A DNA stretch of 64,000 nucleotides, taken from NCBI RefSeq assembly GCF_000716605.1, contig NZ_JNXE01000001.1:186001-250000 (forward strand), given 5' to 3'. Below, in pieces: positions 15,459-25,029 of this stretch. The position numbers and the translations under genes are program-made. Every line of letters begins with the position of its first letter. Within the stretch, counting starts at the first letter, position 1. The notes below the pieces were generated by a model that saw nothing but the letters and a program-made list of their open reading frames with translations, had not been told where the DNA came from and did not search any database. The DNA is from Streptomyces sp. NRRL F-525. GTDB taxonomy: Bacteria > Actinomycetota > Actinomycetes > Streptomycetales > Streptomycetaceae.

Positions 15459-16382
15459 TCAGCGAACCGGCGCGCCCTGCGGCTGCGGCGGGGCGATGCC
15501 CAGCGCCGTCGTGTACTTGGCCAGCGCGAGCTTGCCGATCGCCGGGTACGGGCCGAGCGCCTCGGCGGCTGCGCAGCCGGCCTCGGCGGCGGCCGCCTGG
15601 AGCAGACCGGGGTCGATCTCCGGGCCGATCAGGTACGGCGCCAGCGCCAGCTGCTGCGAACCCGACCCGCGCAACTGCTCAGCGATGGCCGCGATCGAAC
15701 CTTCCTGGTCCAGCGCCGCCGCCATCACGGGCACGGCGAGACGAGCGGCGAGCAGCATGCCGGTGATCCCGGCCGCCTGTACGGCCTCCTCGCCACCCAC
15801 GGACGCGAGGATGATGCCGTCCGCGGCGGTCGCCACGGTGAACAGCCGGGCGCGGTCGGCACGGGCCAGGCCTGCCTCGGACAGCCGCACGTGCAGCGCC
15901 TCGGCGAGCAACGGGTGCGGGCCGAGCACATCGGTCAGGTCGGCCGCGACACGGCTGTCCATGACGGCCTGGCGGACCTGACGCAGCAGCGCGCTGTCCG
16001 GACCGGCGAGCAGCGGCACGACGACGGCCACCGGCCCGTCGGGCTCCTTGACGTCGGCGCCGGCGGCCCTGGCCTGCTCGAAGCGGGCGGTGCGCTCCTC
16101 AGCGGCGTGCGCGAGCACGGACGTCAGCGTGGGGAACTCGGAGTCGTCCCCGTCGAGATAACCGATGCGGCCGTCGAGACCGGGCAGCTCGGAGCGCGCG
16201 ATGCTCACGACCTCCTCGGCGAGGCTGCGCGTGGCCGCGCTGGGCGTGCCCGGCACGGCAAGCACCAGCGCGGGCGCGCCCTCGGGAGCCGCCAGCTGCT
16301 CGGGTCGGCGGTGCCGCCCGGGCTGGCGAGGTCGCGGCATTCGTACTGGCAGGCCGGACGCGGGCCCAGTGGGGGAGCTCAT
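15459..16382 (-). CDS. Sirohydrochlorin chelatase-like (CbiX) protein
   Basis: A 307-residue protein with two CbiX-type halves after a basic, Pro/Arg-rich N-terminal tail of about 35 residues. Family members insert cobalt, nickel or iron into sirohydrochlorin for cobalamin, F430 or siroheme. In known enzymes the first half begins with a GHGS loop whose histidine binds metal. Here the equivalent loop is AVPGTPS, so that histidine is absent. A second histidine is present in GPHPLLAEAL. The fold assignment is good; chelatase activity is less sure. The ATG at 16382 is used. It shares a strand with the GlcNAc-kinase-type gene 95 bp upstream, and no cobalamin genes are near. Confidence 0.72.
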   Translation of the reverse strand: MSSPTGPASGLPVRMPRPRQPGRHRRPEQLAAPEGAPALVLAVPGTPSAATRSLAEEVVSIARSELPGLDGRIGYLDGDDSEFPTLTSVLAHAAEERTARFEQARAAGADVKEPDGPVAVVVPLLAGPDSALLRQVRQAVMDSRVAADLTDVLGPHPLLAEALHVRLSEAGLARADRARLFTVATAADGIILASVGGEEAVQAAGITGMLLAARLAVPVMAAALDQEGSIAAIAEQLRGSGSQQLALAPYLIGPEIDPGLLQAAAAEAGCAAAEALGPYPAIGKLALAKYTTALGIAPPQPQGAPVR

Positions 16383-16477
16383 GGCGAGGCATGTTACTGG
16401 CTTCCTGGGCTCCCCTGTTCGGGGAGGGTGCAGGTGAGCGGTATCCGTCCTGTTTTGTCTGATGAGTTACGTACGGA

Positions 16478-17467
16478 TCAGAAGTGATCACCTTGTCCCT
16501 TTGGGCTCAGCACGGACAACATCACGTCGTCACACGGCAGCGCGAGCGCCCCCGCGGCAAGATCACGCGCGATCCGCACGGCACCGTCCAGCGGATCACC
16601 CTCCGCCGGAACCACCCGCCCATGCGGCAGCCGTTTCGCCAACTCCTCGTGCAGCGGTACGAGGAGAGGATCGCCCATCTTGAACAGGCCACCGGTGAGC
16701 GCGACTTGGGGCTCGCCGGTTACCGGACAGACCGCGACGGCGGACTCGGCCATGTGCTGGGCGGCGGCACGCAGGATGCCGGCCGCCACCGGGTCGACCG
16801 CCGCGCACTCGGCGACACGGGGCGCGAAAGCCGCGAGTACGGCGGGCCGGTCCGACCGCGGATACACCTGCCCCGGCAACCCCGTCATCGCCCCGAACTG
16901 CTTCTCGGCACAGCTCAACAGTGCCCCGGAGCCACCGTCCCGCCCGTCGTACGCCCGAAGCGCCGCCTCCAGCCCGGCCCGTCCGATCCAGGCCCCGCCA
17001 CCGCAGTCGCCGAGCAGATGCCCCCAACCGTCGGCTCTCCGCCACCCGGTGAGATCGGTGCCGATCGCGATCAGGCCGGTGCCGGCGGCGACCACAGCAC
17101 CGGGCCGTGCCCCGAGGGCGCCCACGTAGGCGGTGACGGCATCGGCGGCGAGTGCGACGGTCCGTACCCCGAACTCCCGCGCCAACGCCCCCGGCAACTC
17201 GGCCCGCACCCCGTCCCCGAGGGTGGCGAGCCCGGCGGCCCCGATGACGGCCGTGCCGATCTCGGACACCTCGGCGTGATCGACCAACTCGCGCACCATG
17301 GGCGCCAGTTGCTCCATGAAATGCCCCGCGTCGATCCCGCGGGCACCGGTTCGAACGGGCTCCCCGGACGAGAGCGGGCCGGATCTTCGGCCACTACCGG
17401 CCTGGCCCACGACGACCCGGAGCCCGGAGCCTCCCGAGTCCACGGCGAGAAACCCCGGCGCGGTCAC
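16478..17467 (-). CDS. BadF/N-acetylglucosamine kinase-type ATPase
   Basis: A 329-residue sugar kinase of the ASKHA (actin-like ATPase) fold. Phosphate loops [13 protein letters not shown] and [11 protein letters not shown] and the adenosine motif [11 protein letters not shown] are in place, with [15 protein letters not shown] between them. The nearest known function is phosphorylation of N-acetylglucosamine by the BadF/BadG/BcrA/BcrD family. The GTG start overlaps the stop of the uracil-DNA glycosylase gene by GTGA, so the two are translated together. The pairing of a GlcNAc kinase with a DNA repair enzyme has no obvious reason. Substrate assignment rests on family alone. Confidence 0.82.
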   Translation of the reverse strand: MTAPGFLAVDSGGSGLRVVVGQAGSGRRSGPLSSGEPVRTGARGIDAGHFMEQLAPMVRELVDHAEVSEIGTAVIGAAGLATLGDGVRAELPGALAREFGVRTVALAADAVTAYVGALGARPGAVVAAGTGLIAIGTDLTGWRRADGWGHLLGDCGGGAWIGRAGLEAALRAYDGRDGGSGALLSCAEKQFGAMTGLPGQVYPRSDRPAVLAAFAPRVAECAAVDPVAAGILRAAAQHMAESAVAVCPVTGEPQVALTGGLFKMGDPLLVPLHEELAKRLPHGRVVPAEGDPLDGAVRIARDLAAGALALPCDDVMLSVLSPKGQGDHF

Positions 17468-18150
17468 GGCAGACGCCAGTCCACCGGTTGTCCTCCCTGC
17501 CGGACCAGCAGGTCGTTGGCGCGGCTGAAGGGGCGGGAGCCGAAGAAGCCGCGGTCGGCCGACATCGGGGACGGGTGCGAGGACTCCACCGAGGGCAGGT
17601 CGCCGAGGAGGGGCCGGAGGTTGCGGGCGTCACGGCCCCACAGGATCGACACCAGCGGCTTGCCGCGCGCGGCCAGCGCCCGTATCGCCTGCTCGGTGAC
17701 CTCCTCCCAGCCCTTGCCGCGATGGGCGGCCGGACTGCGCGGGGCCGTGGTGAGCGCCCTGTTGAGGAGGAGCACCCCCTGCTGGCTCCACGGGGTGAGG
17801 TCGCCGTTGGACGGCTGGGGCAGGCCCAGGTCCGTGTTCAGCTCGCGGTAGATGTTGAGGAGGCTCGGCGGGAGCGGACGTACCTCGGGGGCCACCGAGA
17901 ACGACAGCCCCACCGCGTGCCCCGGAGTCGGGTAGGGGTCCTGTCCGACGATCAGGACGCGGACGTCGTCGAAGGGCTGCTGGAAGGCTCGGAGGACATT
18001 CGGTCCCGCCGGTAGATAGGTGCGTCCGGCGGCGATCTCCGCGCGCAGGAACTCCCCCATCCCGGCGACGCGTCCGGCCACGGGTTCCAGGGCTTTCGCC
18101 CAGCCCGGTTCGACGATCTCATGCAACGGTCGTGGTGCCACGGGCGTCAC
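17464..18150 (-). CDS. ung: Uracil-DNA glycosylase, family 1
   Basis: A 228-residue base-excision repair enzyme that removes uracil from DNA. The water-activating loop [18 protein letters not shown] (catalytic Asp), the uracil-binding region LLNRALT and the minor-groove loop [11 protein letters not shown] are all present. The usual HPSPLSA loop has methionine in place of leucine here. The length fits bacterial UNG proteins. The start is GTG at 18150. The gene overlaps the downstream sugar kinase by 4 bp, forming a two-gene operon. Confidence 0.96.
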   Translation of the reverse strand: MTPVAPRPLHEIVEPGWAKALEPVAGRVAGMGEFLRAEIAAGRTYLPAGPNVLRAFQQPFDDVRVLIVGQDPYPTPGHAVGLSFSVAPEVRPLPPSLLNIYRELNTDLGLPQPSNGDLTPWSQQGVLLLNRALTTAPRSPAAHRGKGWEEVTEQAIRALAARGKPLVSILWGRDARNLRPLLGDLPSVESSHPSPMSADRGFFGSRPFSRANDLLVRQGGQPVDWRLP

Positions 18151-18274
18151 CCTACTGCCGTACAGGGCCCGGCGATCAACCGGTGGTCGCGGCCCGACCG
18201 AGAACGACCGAATCGTCGACGCGTCTGAACGAAGCCTGTCCTGGCGGGAGTTGTCCTCCCGGAAGCTCCCGCCC

Positions 18275-19360
18275 TCACGCGACCACCGCCGCGCGCACGC
18301 ACAGCACGTCCGGGAGATGGGACGCCAACTGCCGCCAGCTGTCCCCGTCGTCGTCCGACGCGAACACCTCGCCGTTGCGATTGCCGAAGTACACGCCCGC
18401 CGGGTCCGCGCCGTCCGTGCACATCGCGTCGCGCAGCACCGTGCCGTAGTGGTCCTCGGTCGGCAGCCCCGCCGACAGCGGCTCCCAGCTCCGGCCCGCG
18501 TCCGCCGTACGGAAGACCCGGCACCGGTGCCCGGCGGGCACGCGGTCCGCGTCGGCGTTGATCGGGAACACGTAGGCGGTGTCGCCGCGATGGGGGTGGG
18601 CGGCCGCCGCGAAGCCGAACGTGGACGGCAGGCCCTCGCCGATGTCCGTCCAGTGCGCGCCCGCGTCGTCGCTGCGGTACACGCCCCAGTGGTTCTGCAG
18701 ATACAGCCGGTCCGGGGTCGCCGCGTCCTGCGCGATCTTGTGCACGCACTGGCCGAACTCCGGGTTCGGATCCGGCAGGAACACCGCGGAGACGCCGGAG
18801 TTGGACGGCTCCCAGCTCTCGCCGCCGTCGCCGGTGCGGAACACCCCGGCCGTCGAGACGGCCACCGTCACGGCGAGCGGGTCGCGTTCGTCGGTGAGGA
18901 CGGTGTGCAGGCCCTCTCCGCCGCCGCCCGGAACCCACCGGGAACGGGTGGGGTGTTCCCAGAGGGGACGGACGAGTTCGAAGCTCTCGCCGCGGTCCTC
19001 GGAGCGGAACAGCGCGGCCGGCTCCGTGCCCGCGTACACCACGTCGGGTTCCGCGGCCGCCGGGTGCAGCTGCCACACCCGCTCCAGCGAAGCCCCCGTG
19101 TCCTTCGGGAACTTGACCGCGGGCCGCGCCGGCTCGGCCCACGTCCGGCCCAGATCGTCGGAGTGGAACACGGACGGGCCCCAGTGAGAGCTGTCACCAC
19201 CGGCCAGCAGTCTCGGTGTGGGGCCGCGGGTGTCGACGGCGACCGAATACAGCGCCTGCGCGTTGAAGTACGGACTCTCGTCGAACTCCCAGGTCCCACC
19301 CCGCCTGCGCCCGATGAACAGGCCTTTTCGCGTGCCCACCGCGAGCAGAACCTCCGTCAT
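18275..19360 (-). CDS. Asp-box (BNR) beta-propeller protein, sialidase-like fold
   Basis: A 361-residue propeller with at least six Asp-box turns (DDLGRTW, DRGESF, GDGGESW, DDAGAHW, ADAGRSW, DDDGDSW). The fold is shared with sialidases and plant photosystem assembly factors, but the catalytic arginine triad of sialidases is not recognisable and no signal peptide is present, so a cytosolic non-sialidase role is likely. The ATG at 19360 is fixed by an excellent GGAGGTGA 6-7 bases upstream; the frame remains open beyond it without coding character. It stands alone, facing the Rv1733c-like gene. Confidence 0.8.
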   Translation of the reverse strand: MTEVLLAVGTRKGLFIGRRRGGTWEFDESPYFNAQALYSVAVDTRGPTPRLLAGGDSSHWGPSVFHSDDLGRTWAEPARPAVKFPKDTGASLERVWQLHPAAAEPDVVYAGTEPAALFRSEDRGESFELVRPLWEHPTRSRWVPGGGGEGLHTVLTDERDPLAVTVAVSTAGVFRTGDGGESWEPSNSGVSAVFLPDPNPEFGQCVHKIAQDAATPDRLYLQNHWGVYRSDDAGAHWTDIGEGLPSTFGFAAAAHPHRGDTAYVFPINADADRVPAGHRCRVFRTADAGRSWEPLSAGLPTEDHYGTVLRDAMCTDGADPAGVYFGNRNGEVFASDDDGDSWRQLASHLPDVLCVRAAVVA

Positions 19361-19640
19361 GCCGGTCACCTCCACTGCGTTTTTGGCGACTTTGCCCCCA
19401 TCACCGCCCAGTCTGCACCCCACCACTGACAGTCACCCCTGCAACCGGCATCACCGCAGGTCAGGAGGCCAATATCGGTCTGTTGGGCAGTTGCGCGAGG
19501 CCTTCCCGCAAAGCGCCTGCGGAAGTCCCGGCAGCCATGGGAACGTCGAGTCGGGGTATTCGTCGTGAGCATCGAGGAGACGTCTCCCGTATGGGAGGGC
19601 GGTTCGGCATGTCAGTGCGTTCATGAGGAGGATGCCTTCG

Positions 19641-20222
19641 ATGGCGTTCCGAGGTCCGAAGGTGTGGCTGTGGCGGTGGCGGCGGAATCCGCTCAAGCGC
19701 CGTGCCGATGCGGTGGAATCGTGGATCGTGCTCGGCGCCTGGCTGATCACCGTCCTCGCCGGGGTGCTCGCCGGTCTGACGGCGACCCAGTCCGTCGAAC
19801 ACGAGCTGGCCCGGGAACGCGTCGACTGGAAACCCGTGGTGGCCCTGGTGGTCCAGGACGCGCCCGGCCCCGCCCCGGCGAACTCCAGGACGAGCGGCGA
19901 ACCGGTCTGGGCGAAGGTCCGCTGGACGGCCGTGGACGGCTCCTCGCACAGCGGCCAGATACGCGTCCCCTCCGGCAGTGCGATAGGCACGCCGGTGACC
20001 GTCTGGACCGACCCGCGGGGCCACCTGGTCACCCAGCCCGCCAGCGCCTCGCAGGCCAAGCTGCGGGCCGTACTGATCGGCACCCTCCTGGGCGTGGGCG
20101 CGGCGGCCGTCCCCTTCGTCAGCGCCCGGGCCCTGCGCGGCCGACTGGAACGCCGCCGCATGGACCAGTGGGACGAGGAGTGGGCCCGCTTCGGCCCACT
20201 GTGGGGCCGCAAGACGGGCTGA
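19641..20222 (+). CDS. Rv1733c-like membrane protein
   Basis: A 193-residue protein with two transmembrane helices (about residues 28-52 and 136-158) flanking a soluble domain of roughly 80 residues, with a basic N-terminus (RWRRNPLKRR). This is the organisation of the actinobacterial Rv1733c family, of unknown function. The ATG at 19641 is preceded by GAGGAGG at 9 bases, better than the ATGs at 19623 and 19632. The loop faces the outside if the positive-inside rule holds. A strong hairpin lies behind the gene. Confidence 0.75.
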   Translation: MAFRGPKVWLWRWRRNPLKRRADAVESWIVLGAWLITVLAGVLAGLTATQSVEHELARERVDWKPVVALVVQDAPGPAPANSRTSGEPVWAKVRWTAVDGSSHSGQIRVPSGSAIGTPVTVWTDPRGHLVTQPASASQAKLRAVLIGTLLGVGAAAVPFVSARALRGRLERRRMDQWDEEWARFGPLWGRKTG

Positions 20223-20250
20223 GCGCCCAGCACGGCGTCACGAGCGCGAG

Positions 20251-20283
20251 CCCCTTGCCTGTCACACGGATCACAGGCAGGGG
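20251..20283. terminator. Terminator between Rv1733c-like and HEAT genes
   Basis: CCCCTTGCCTGT (20251-20262) pairs with ACAGGCAGGGG (20273-20283), one bulged base, loop of 10. It lies between two converging stop codons (20222 and 20360). No long T-run follows, as is common in this GC range. Confidence 0.75.
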
Positions 20284-20359
20284 CCCTCCTCGTGCCCGTC
20301 ACGCGGTCCCGCCTGGTCCCAAGTCGTGTGTACTTCCAGGCAGATGGCCCCGTCCGATC

Positions 20360-22402
20360 TCAAGCCCCCAATACCACCCGGCACACCCCCAACAGCCGCT
20401 CGTCCTCCAGAACGTCCTGGCTCCCGTACCCACCCGACCGCACCAAATGCCGTCGCGGCGCGGCGAGTTCCGCCTCCACCAGGTCGTGCAGGGGTGTCCC
20501 GGCCGCCCCCATGTCGACCAGACACCCGGCAATGACGCCCCGCACCCCCGGTTGCTCCACCCAGGCCGAACGCAGCACCGGAAGCACCCTCTCCACCTCC
20601 CCGGTGACCCGCCACAGCGCACCCGCGCCCGCCACCCGCTCCCACGCGCACTCCGCCCCGACCAGCCGCGACAACCCGGGCGCCGCGGCCCGCGCGGTCG
20701 ACCCCAGCCGGGCGAGCGCGTCCGCGGCAGCCCGGCACCGCTGCGTGTCCGGGCCCGCCAACTCCCGTACCAGCACCGGCAGTACGGCCGAGGCATCCCC
20801 CTCCACCGACCACAGAGCCCCCGCCGCCAGCCCCGCACACTCGGACTCCAACAGCCTCCGCAGCACGGGTACGACCCCCTCCGCACCACCTCCGAACACC
20901 CCGAGCGCCCGGACCGCCGACTCAACCACCCGGTGCCTCAACCGCACCCCTTCCGCCATCCCGCCCAACAGCCGCAACACCTCCGGCACCGCCTCCCGAT
21001 CGGCGAGCGCGGTCAGTGCCGACAGCAGGGGTACGGCACGGTCGTAGGTCTCGGGGGAGTCGAGGGGGACCTGGCCGAGCCGGTGTCGCAGTGCCGGGGC
21101 GAGCGGTGCGGCGGCGCGGCCGAGGTGGACGATCACGCGGCCCAGATCGTCGGGTGCGGCTGGCTGTGCGAGAACCTGGGCCAGTACCGGTACCGCCCGT
21201 GGATCGCCGCTGTGGGCAAGGGACTTGAGAGGTCCGCCCAGGGTCGGCGGCCGGCGTTCCCAGCGGTGTACCCACAGGTCGGGGCGGGAGATCACCAGCG
21301 CGTGGAGATGGTCGGCGGCAGGTGCGGCCAGGTGGAAGAGATCGCCCAGGACCGACACCGCCGCATCGCGCAACCGGTCCGACGCCGCCGCACCGGGCAA
21401 CGGAGGTGCCCCCGCGCCCAGTTGCTCACCGATCAGCGTGACCGGCACCGAGTAGTCGGCCCGCCACTCGCGGAACAACCCCGCCGCCATCCACACCCCG
21501 TTGCACCGGTCGGCCGGGTCCGGGCTGGTCAACTGCCCTTCCAGCAGGGCGATTCGATCGCCCACCCGCCCGCCGAGCGCGGTGTGCAGCGTACGCAGCA
21601 GCAGCGCGCCCTCCTCGTCCGAGGGCCGCAGCCGCCGTAACCGTCCGGCGAGCGTGTCCGGGTCCGCATGGTCCCCCTCCGTCGGCGCCGAACGGCCCGA
21701 CCGGCGCTGCTCCGACCTCTCCCCGAGCAGTTCGACGACGGTCGGGACGAGGTCGGCGGGGAGCAGATCGGGTGCGCAGCCCGCGAGTTGGCCGAGCGCG
21801 GCGAGCCGTAGACCGGGGTCGTACGGCGGAGTGCCGAGCATCAGCAGGATGTCCAGCGCCTCGGGGGCGTGGGCCGGGTGCTGCCGTACGAACAGGCCGA
21901 CGCTCTCGGTGAGGGCGAGCAGGACGCGGTCGTCGCGCTCCACCGCGATGCGCTGCCGCAACAGGCCCAGTACGCGCGCGGGTTGGTCCAGGAAGCGCAC
22001 GAGTGCTTCGGCCGCCGCGCGGCGCACGCCGGAGTCCCGGTCCCCGGTGAGGGCGACGAAGACCTCGGCGCCCGCGCGGACGGCGGCCTCGGCGGATTCG
22101 CCCCCGGCACCCGCTGCCTCCGGCCCGTGCCCCCGTCCGATGCTGACCAGAAGCTCCACCAACTCGCCCCGGTCCGCGACCTCTTCGCACGCGGAGAGCT
22201 CGAACAGAAACGGAACGCAGGCGAGCGTCGAGTCGTACACGATCCCCTGGTGGTGCACCGCGCCGTACATCCCGTCGAGCGCGCCCGCCCGCTCGGCGGG
22301 GTCCGTGGAGGCCAGTCCCCGGAGCAGTCCGGGCACGTCCTCCGCACTGCCGTACGCGTGGCGCAGTGAGGCCCAGCCGACCTCGTCGATCCCCGTGAAC
22401 AC
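20360..22402 (-). CDS. HEAT-repeat protein
   Basis: A 680-residue soluble protein made almost entirely of helical HEAT-type repeats (for example SGVRRAAAEALVRFL, DPRAVPVLAQVL and GCLVDMGAAGTPLHDL). Such solenoids bind proteins or nucleic acids. An N-terminal region (GIDEVGWASLRHAYG, then HHQGIVYDSTLACVPFLFEL) is typical of Streptomyces members of unknown role. The GTG at 22402 is chosen because GGGAGG lies 5 bases upstream; the same frame is open for another kilobase, but that part is antisense to the acyl-CoA dehydrogenase and not coding. No catalytic motif is seen. Confidence 0.75.
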   Translation of the reverse strand: MFTGIDEVGWASLRHAYGSAEDVPGLLRGLASTDPAERAGALDGMYGAVHHQGIVYDSTLACVPFLFELSACEEVADRGELVELLVSIGRGHGPEAAGAGGESAEAAVRAGAEVFVALTGDRDSGVRRAAAEALVRFLDQPARVLGLLRQRIAVERDDRVLLALTESVGLFVRQHPAHAPEALDILLMLGTPPYDPGLRLAALGQLAGCAPDLLPADLVPTVVELLGERSEQRRSGRSAPTEGDHADPDTLAGRLRRLRPSDEEGALLLRTLHTALGGRVGDRIALLEGQLTSPDPADRCNGVWMAAGLFREWRADYSVPVTLIGEQLGAGAPPLPGAAASDRLRDAAVSVLGDLFHLAAPAADHLHALVISRPDLWVHRWERRPPTLGGPLKSLAHSGDPRAVPVLAQVLAQPAAPDDLGRVIVHLGRAAAPLAPALRHRLGQVPLDSPETYDRAVPLLSALTALADREAVPEVLRLLGGMAEGVRLRHRVVESAVRALGVFGGGAEGVVPVLRRLLESECAGLAAGALWSVEGDASAVLPVLVRELAGPDTQRCRAAADALARLGSTARAAAPGLSRLVGAECAWERVAGAGALWRVTGEVERVLPVLRSAWVEQPGVRGVIAGCLVDMGAAGTPLHDLVEAELAAPRRHLVRSGGYGSQDVLEDERLLGVCRVVLGA

Positions 22403-22488
22403 GTTGTCCTCCCCAGGCGCGGTGCCAACTGATCGCGAGTCTGCACCACGCCACTGACAACGAAGCGGAATCGGGAGGTGACCGAGGG

Positions 22489-24156
22489 TCAGTCTGCTTC
22501 GGGCAGAGCGCGGGCGAGGATCGTGTCGAGGTCGGCGGAGTCGGGGAGGGTGCCGAAGGCGTGCCCCCAGTCGCCGCCGAGCCGGCTCGCGCAGAAGGCG
22601 TCGGCGACGGCGGCCGGGGCGTGTCGCACGAGGAGGGAGGCCTGGAGGGTCAACGCCATCTGCTCGACGAGACGGCGGGCACCCGTCTCGGTGGCCCGGC
22701 CCAAGTCGTTCCTCAAGCGGGTCACGGCCGCGTCCAGGCGGGCGTCCGCGCCCTGCGCCAGGGCGAGTTCGGTGAACAGCGCCTCCGCCGTGCCGGGGTC
22801 GCGGGTCAACGCCCGCAATACGTCCAGGGCGTTGACGTTTCCCGAGCCCTCCCAGATCGAGAGGAGGGGCGCCTCGCGGTAGTGGCGGGGCATGCCCGAG
22901 TCCTCGACGTAGCCGTTGCCGCCGAGGCACTCCAGGGCCTCCGCGGTGAAGGCCGGGCCGCGCTTGGTGACCCAGTACTTGCCTACGGCGGTGGCGATCC
23001 GGCGGAACGCCGACTCGACACCGTCCCCGCGCACCGCACGGTCGGCCGCGCCCGCCAGCCGCAGTGTGAGCGTCGTGGCGGCCTCGGACTCCAGCGCCAG
23101 ATCGGCCAACACATTGCGCATCAGCGGCTGTTCGAGCAGTCGAGCCCCGAACGCGGACCGGTGCCGTACATGGTGACCCGCCTCGACGAGGGTTTTGCGC
23201 ATGAGAGTTGCCGACATCATCACGCAGTCCAGGCGCGTGCAGTTGACCATCTCGATGATGGTCTTCACGCCACGGCCCTCCGGGCCGACCAGCCAGGCGA
23301 CGGTTCCGTCGAACTCGGGTTCCGAGGACGCGTTGGACCGGTTGCCGAGCTTGTCCTTCAGCCGCTGGATGCGGAACGTGTTGCGGCTGCCGTCGGGAAG
23401 TACGCGCGGCACCAGGAAGCATGACAGTCCGTCAGGCGCCTGTGCCAGTACGAGGAACACGTCGCACATCGGCGCCGACGTGAACCACTTGTGCCCGCGC
23501 AGGGTGTACACGCCGGGTTCGGAAGTGGGGGTGGCCACCGTGGTGTTGGTACGGACGTCGGAGCCGCCCTGCTTCTCCGTCATCCCCATCCCGGCCAGCA
23601 GCCCACGCTTCTCGGTCGGGACGCGCAGGGTCGGGTCGTACACCCGGCTGGTGAGCAACGGCTCGTAGACCGCGGCCAGTTCGGGCGTGGCGCGCAGGGC
23701 GGGGACGGCGGCGTACGTCATCGACGTCGGGCAGCCGTGCCCGGCCTCGGTGTGTCCCCACACCAACCCCCCTGCCGTGCGGGCCACATGGGCGCCGGAG
23801 CGGTCGTCCGCCCAGGGAGCCCCGGCCAGCCCCTCGGCCACGGCGACGCCCATCAGCCGGTGCCAGCTCGGGTGGAACTCGACCTCGTCGACGCGGTTGC
23901 CGTACCGGTCGTGCGTGCGCAGCTCCGGCTCGTGCCGGTTCGCCTGCTCACCCCACTCCTGCGCCTCCTCGCTGCCCGCCGCCCGGCCGAGCCGCCGCAC
24001 GTCGTCCTCGGCCCACCCGGCACCCTCCCGGCGCAGTCCCTCCAGCAGGGCCGCGTCCTCGGAGGCGTCGTACGGGGTCAGGGGCGGGGGCTGGTTGGTG
24101 ACGTCGTGCGTGTCGTTCCGCGGCTGCGGCGGTATGTGCGCGAGTGTCTGGGCCAT
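22489..24156 (-). CDS. AidB-type acyl-CoA dehydrogenase
   Basis: A 555-residue FAD-dependent acyl-CoA dehydrogenase of the AidB subgroup (E. coli AidB is about 540 residues). Family hallmarks include MTEKQGGSDVRTN, the GHKWFTSAPM substrate/FAD region, LECLGGNGYVEDSG and SIWEGSGNVNALDVLRAL. AidB is linked to protection from alkylating agents and has weak isovaleryl-CoA dehydrogenase activity; other actinobacterial members are uncharacterised. The gene is divergent from a PaaX-type regulator, with a 74-bp gap containing paired operator-like sequences. PaaX-type regulators usually sense acyl-CoA thioesters, which fits an acyl-CoA substrate. Confidence 0.9.
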   Translation of the reverse strand: MAQTLAHIPPQPRNDTHDVTNQPPPLTPYDASEDAALLEGLRREGAGWAEDDVRRLGRAAGSEEAQEWGEQANRHEPELRTHDRYGNRVDEVEFHPSWHRLMGVAVAEGLAGAPWADDRSGAHVARTAGGLVWGHTEAGHGCPTSMTYAAVPALRATPELAAVYEPLLTSRVYDPTLRVPTEKRGLLAGMGMTEKQGGSDVRTNTTVATPTSEPGVYTLRGHKWFTSAPMCDVFLVLAQAPDGLSCFLVPRVLPDGSRNTFRIQRLKDKLGNRSNASSEPEFDGTVAWLVGPEGRGVKTIIEMVNCTRLDCVMMSATLMRKTLVEAGHHVRHRSAFGARLLEQPLMRNVLADLALESEAATTLTLRLAGAADRAVRGDGVESAFRRIATAVGKYWVTKRGPAFTAEALECLGGNGYVEDSGMPRHYREAPLLSIWEGSGNVNALDVLRALTRDPGTAEALFTELALAQGADARLDAAVTRLRNDLGRATETGARRLVEQMALTLQASLLVRHAPAAVADAFCASRLGGDWGHAFGTLPDSADLDTILARALPEAD

Positions 24157-24163
24157 AGCTGAA

Positions 24164-24203
24164 GTGTTGCACTATCCCTGCGGTCGCATCAATGATGTAA
24201 CAC
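24164..24203. promoter_or_regulatory. Candidate PaaX operator in the divergent gap
   Basis: GTGTTGCA (24164-24171) and TGTAACAC (24196-24203) form an inverted repeat with 7 of 8 matches. Inside, CATCAATGATG (24187-24197) is a perfect palindrome around one base. The element fills the gap between the acyl-CoA dehydrogenase start (24156) and the PaaX start (24231). Confidence 0.55.
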
Positions 24204-24230
24204 GGGAATCGCCACGTAGAGTACGAGGCC

Positions 24231-24986
24231 ATGCGGATGAACGTGTCAGAAGGCCCCGGCGAGGTGAACCTGCGCCCGCTGTCCGCGCGGTCGGTCGTCC
24301 TCAGCCTGCTGCTGGGCACGCACCCGCCCGAGCTGCCCGTACGGGATCTGCTGCGCGCCGTCGAACCCCTCGGCGTCGCGGGCTCCACGCTCCGTGCCGC
24401 GCTGAGCCGGATGGTGGCCGCCGGTGACCTGCGGACCACGGACGCGGTCTACCGGCTCAGCGACCGCCTGCTGGAACGCCAGCGCCGCCAGGACGCCGCT
24501 GTCCACCCGGAGACCCGCCCCTGGGACGGCGACTGGGAGATGACCGTCGTCACCGCGACCGGCCGCGGCCCCGCCGAACGCGCCGACCTGCGCGGCAAGT
24601 TGACCACTCTGCGGCTCGCGGAACTCCGCGAGGGAGTCTGGCTCCGCCCCGCCAATCTCCTACGGCCCCGACCGGACGAACTCGGCGCGGTCGCCCGGCA
24701 CTTCACCACCCGCCCGCAGGAACCCGCCCGCCAACTGGCTGCGGCCCTATGGCCACTTGACACCTGGGCGAAGACGGCCGAGGCCCTGCTCGACCGGATC
24801 ACCGCCACCGCGGACCACCCGGCCGACCGCTTCACCGTCCTCGCCGCCGCCGTGCGGCATTTGCTCGCCGACCCGGTTCTGCCCCCTGAACTCCTGCCCC
24901 CCGACTGGCCGGGTGCGGCTCTGCGCAGCGAATACACGCGCCACCGCCGGGAGTTGATCGCGAACATGCTCGCGAACACGGCATGA
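24231..24986 (+). CDS. PaaX-family transcriptional regulator
   Basis: A 251-residue regulator with the PaaX layout: an N-terminal winged helix (SARSVVLSLLLG ... GSTLRAALSRMVAAGDL), a central Cas2-like domain (RPWDGDWEMTVVTATG) and a C-terminal helical domain ending before LANMLANTA. E. coli PaaX represses phenylacetate degradation and is released by phenylacetyl-CoA. No phenylacetate genes are present, so the divergent AidB-type dehydrogenase is the likely target. An alternative GTG start a few codons in (VSEGPGEV) is possible. Confidence 0.88.
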   Translation: MRMNVSEGPGEVNLRPLSARSVVLSLLLGTHPPELPVRDLLRAVEPLGVAGSTLRAALSRMVAAGDLRTTDAVYRLSDRLLERQRRQDAAVHPETRPWDGDWEMTVVTATGRGPAERADLRGKLTTLRLAELREGVWLRPANLLRPRPDELGAVARHFTTRPQEPARQLAAALWPLDTWAKTAEALLDRITATADHPADRFTVLAAAVRHLLADPVLPPELLPPDWPGAALRSEYTRHRRELIANMLANTA

Positions 24987-25029
24987 GCACCTCCGTTCAC
25001 CGGGTTTGACGGTCTGTTAGCGTGTGCCG

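Noticed and set aside
18275..19360. A true sialidase
   Set aside because: Only the Asp-box propeller turns are present; the arginine triad and an export signal are not recognisable.
22403..23422. A 340-codon upstream extension of the HEAT gene
   Set aside because: It is antisense-like, overlaps the acyl-CoA dehydrogenase gene on the same strand and is Arg/Pro rich. The GTG at 22402 has a good ribosome binding site.
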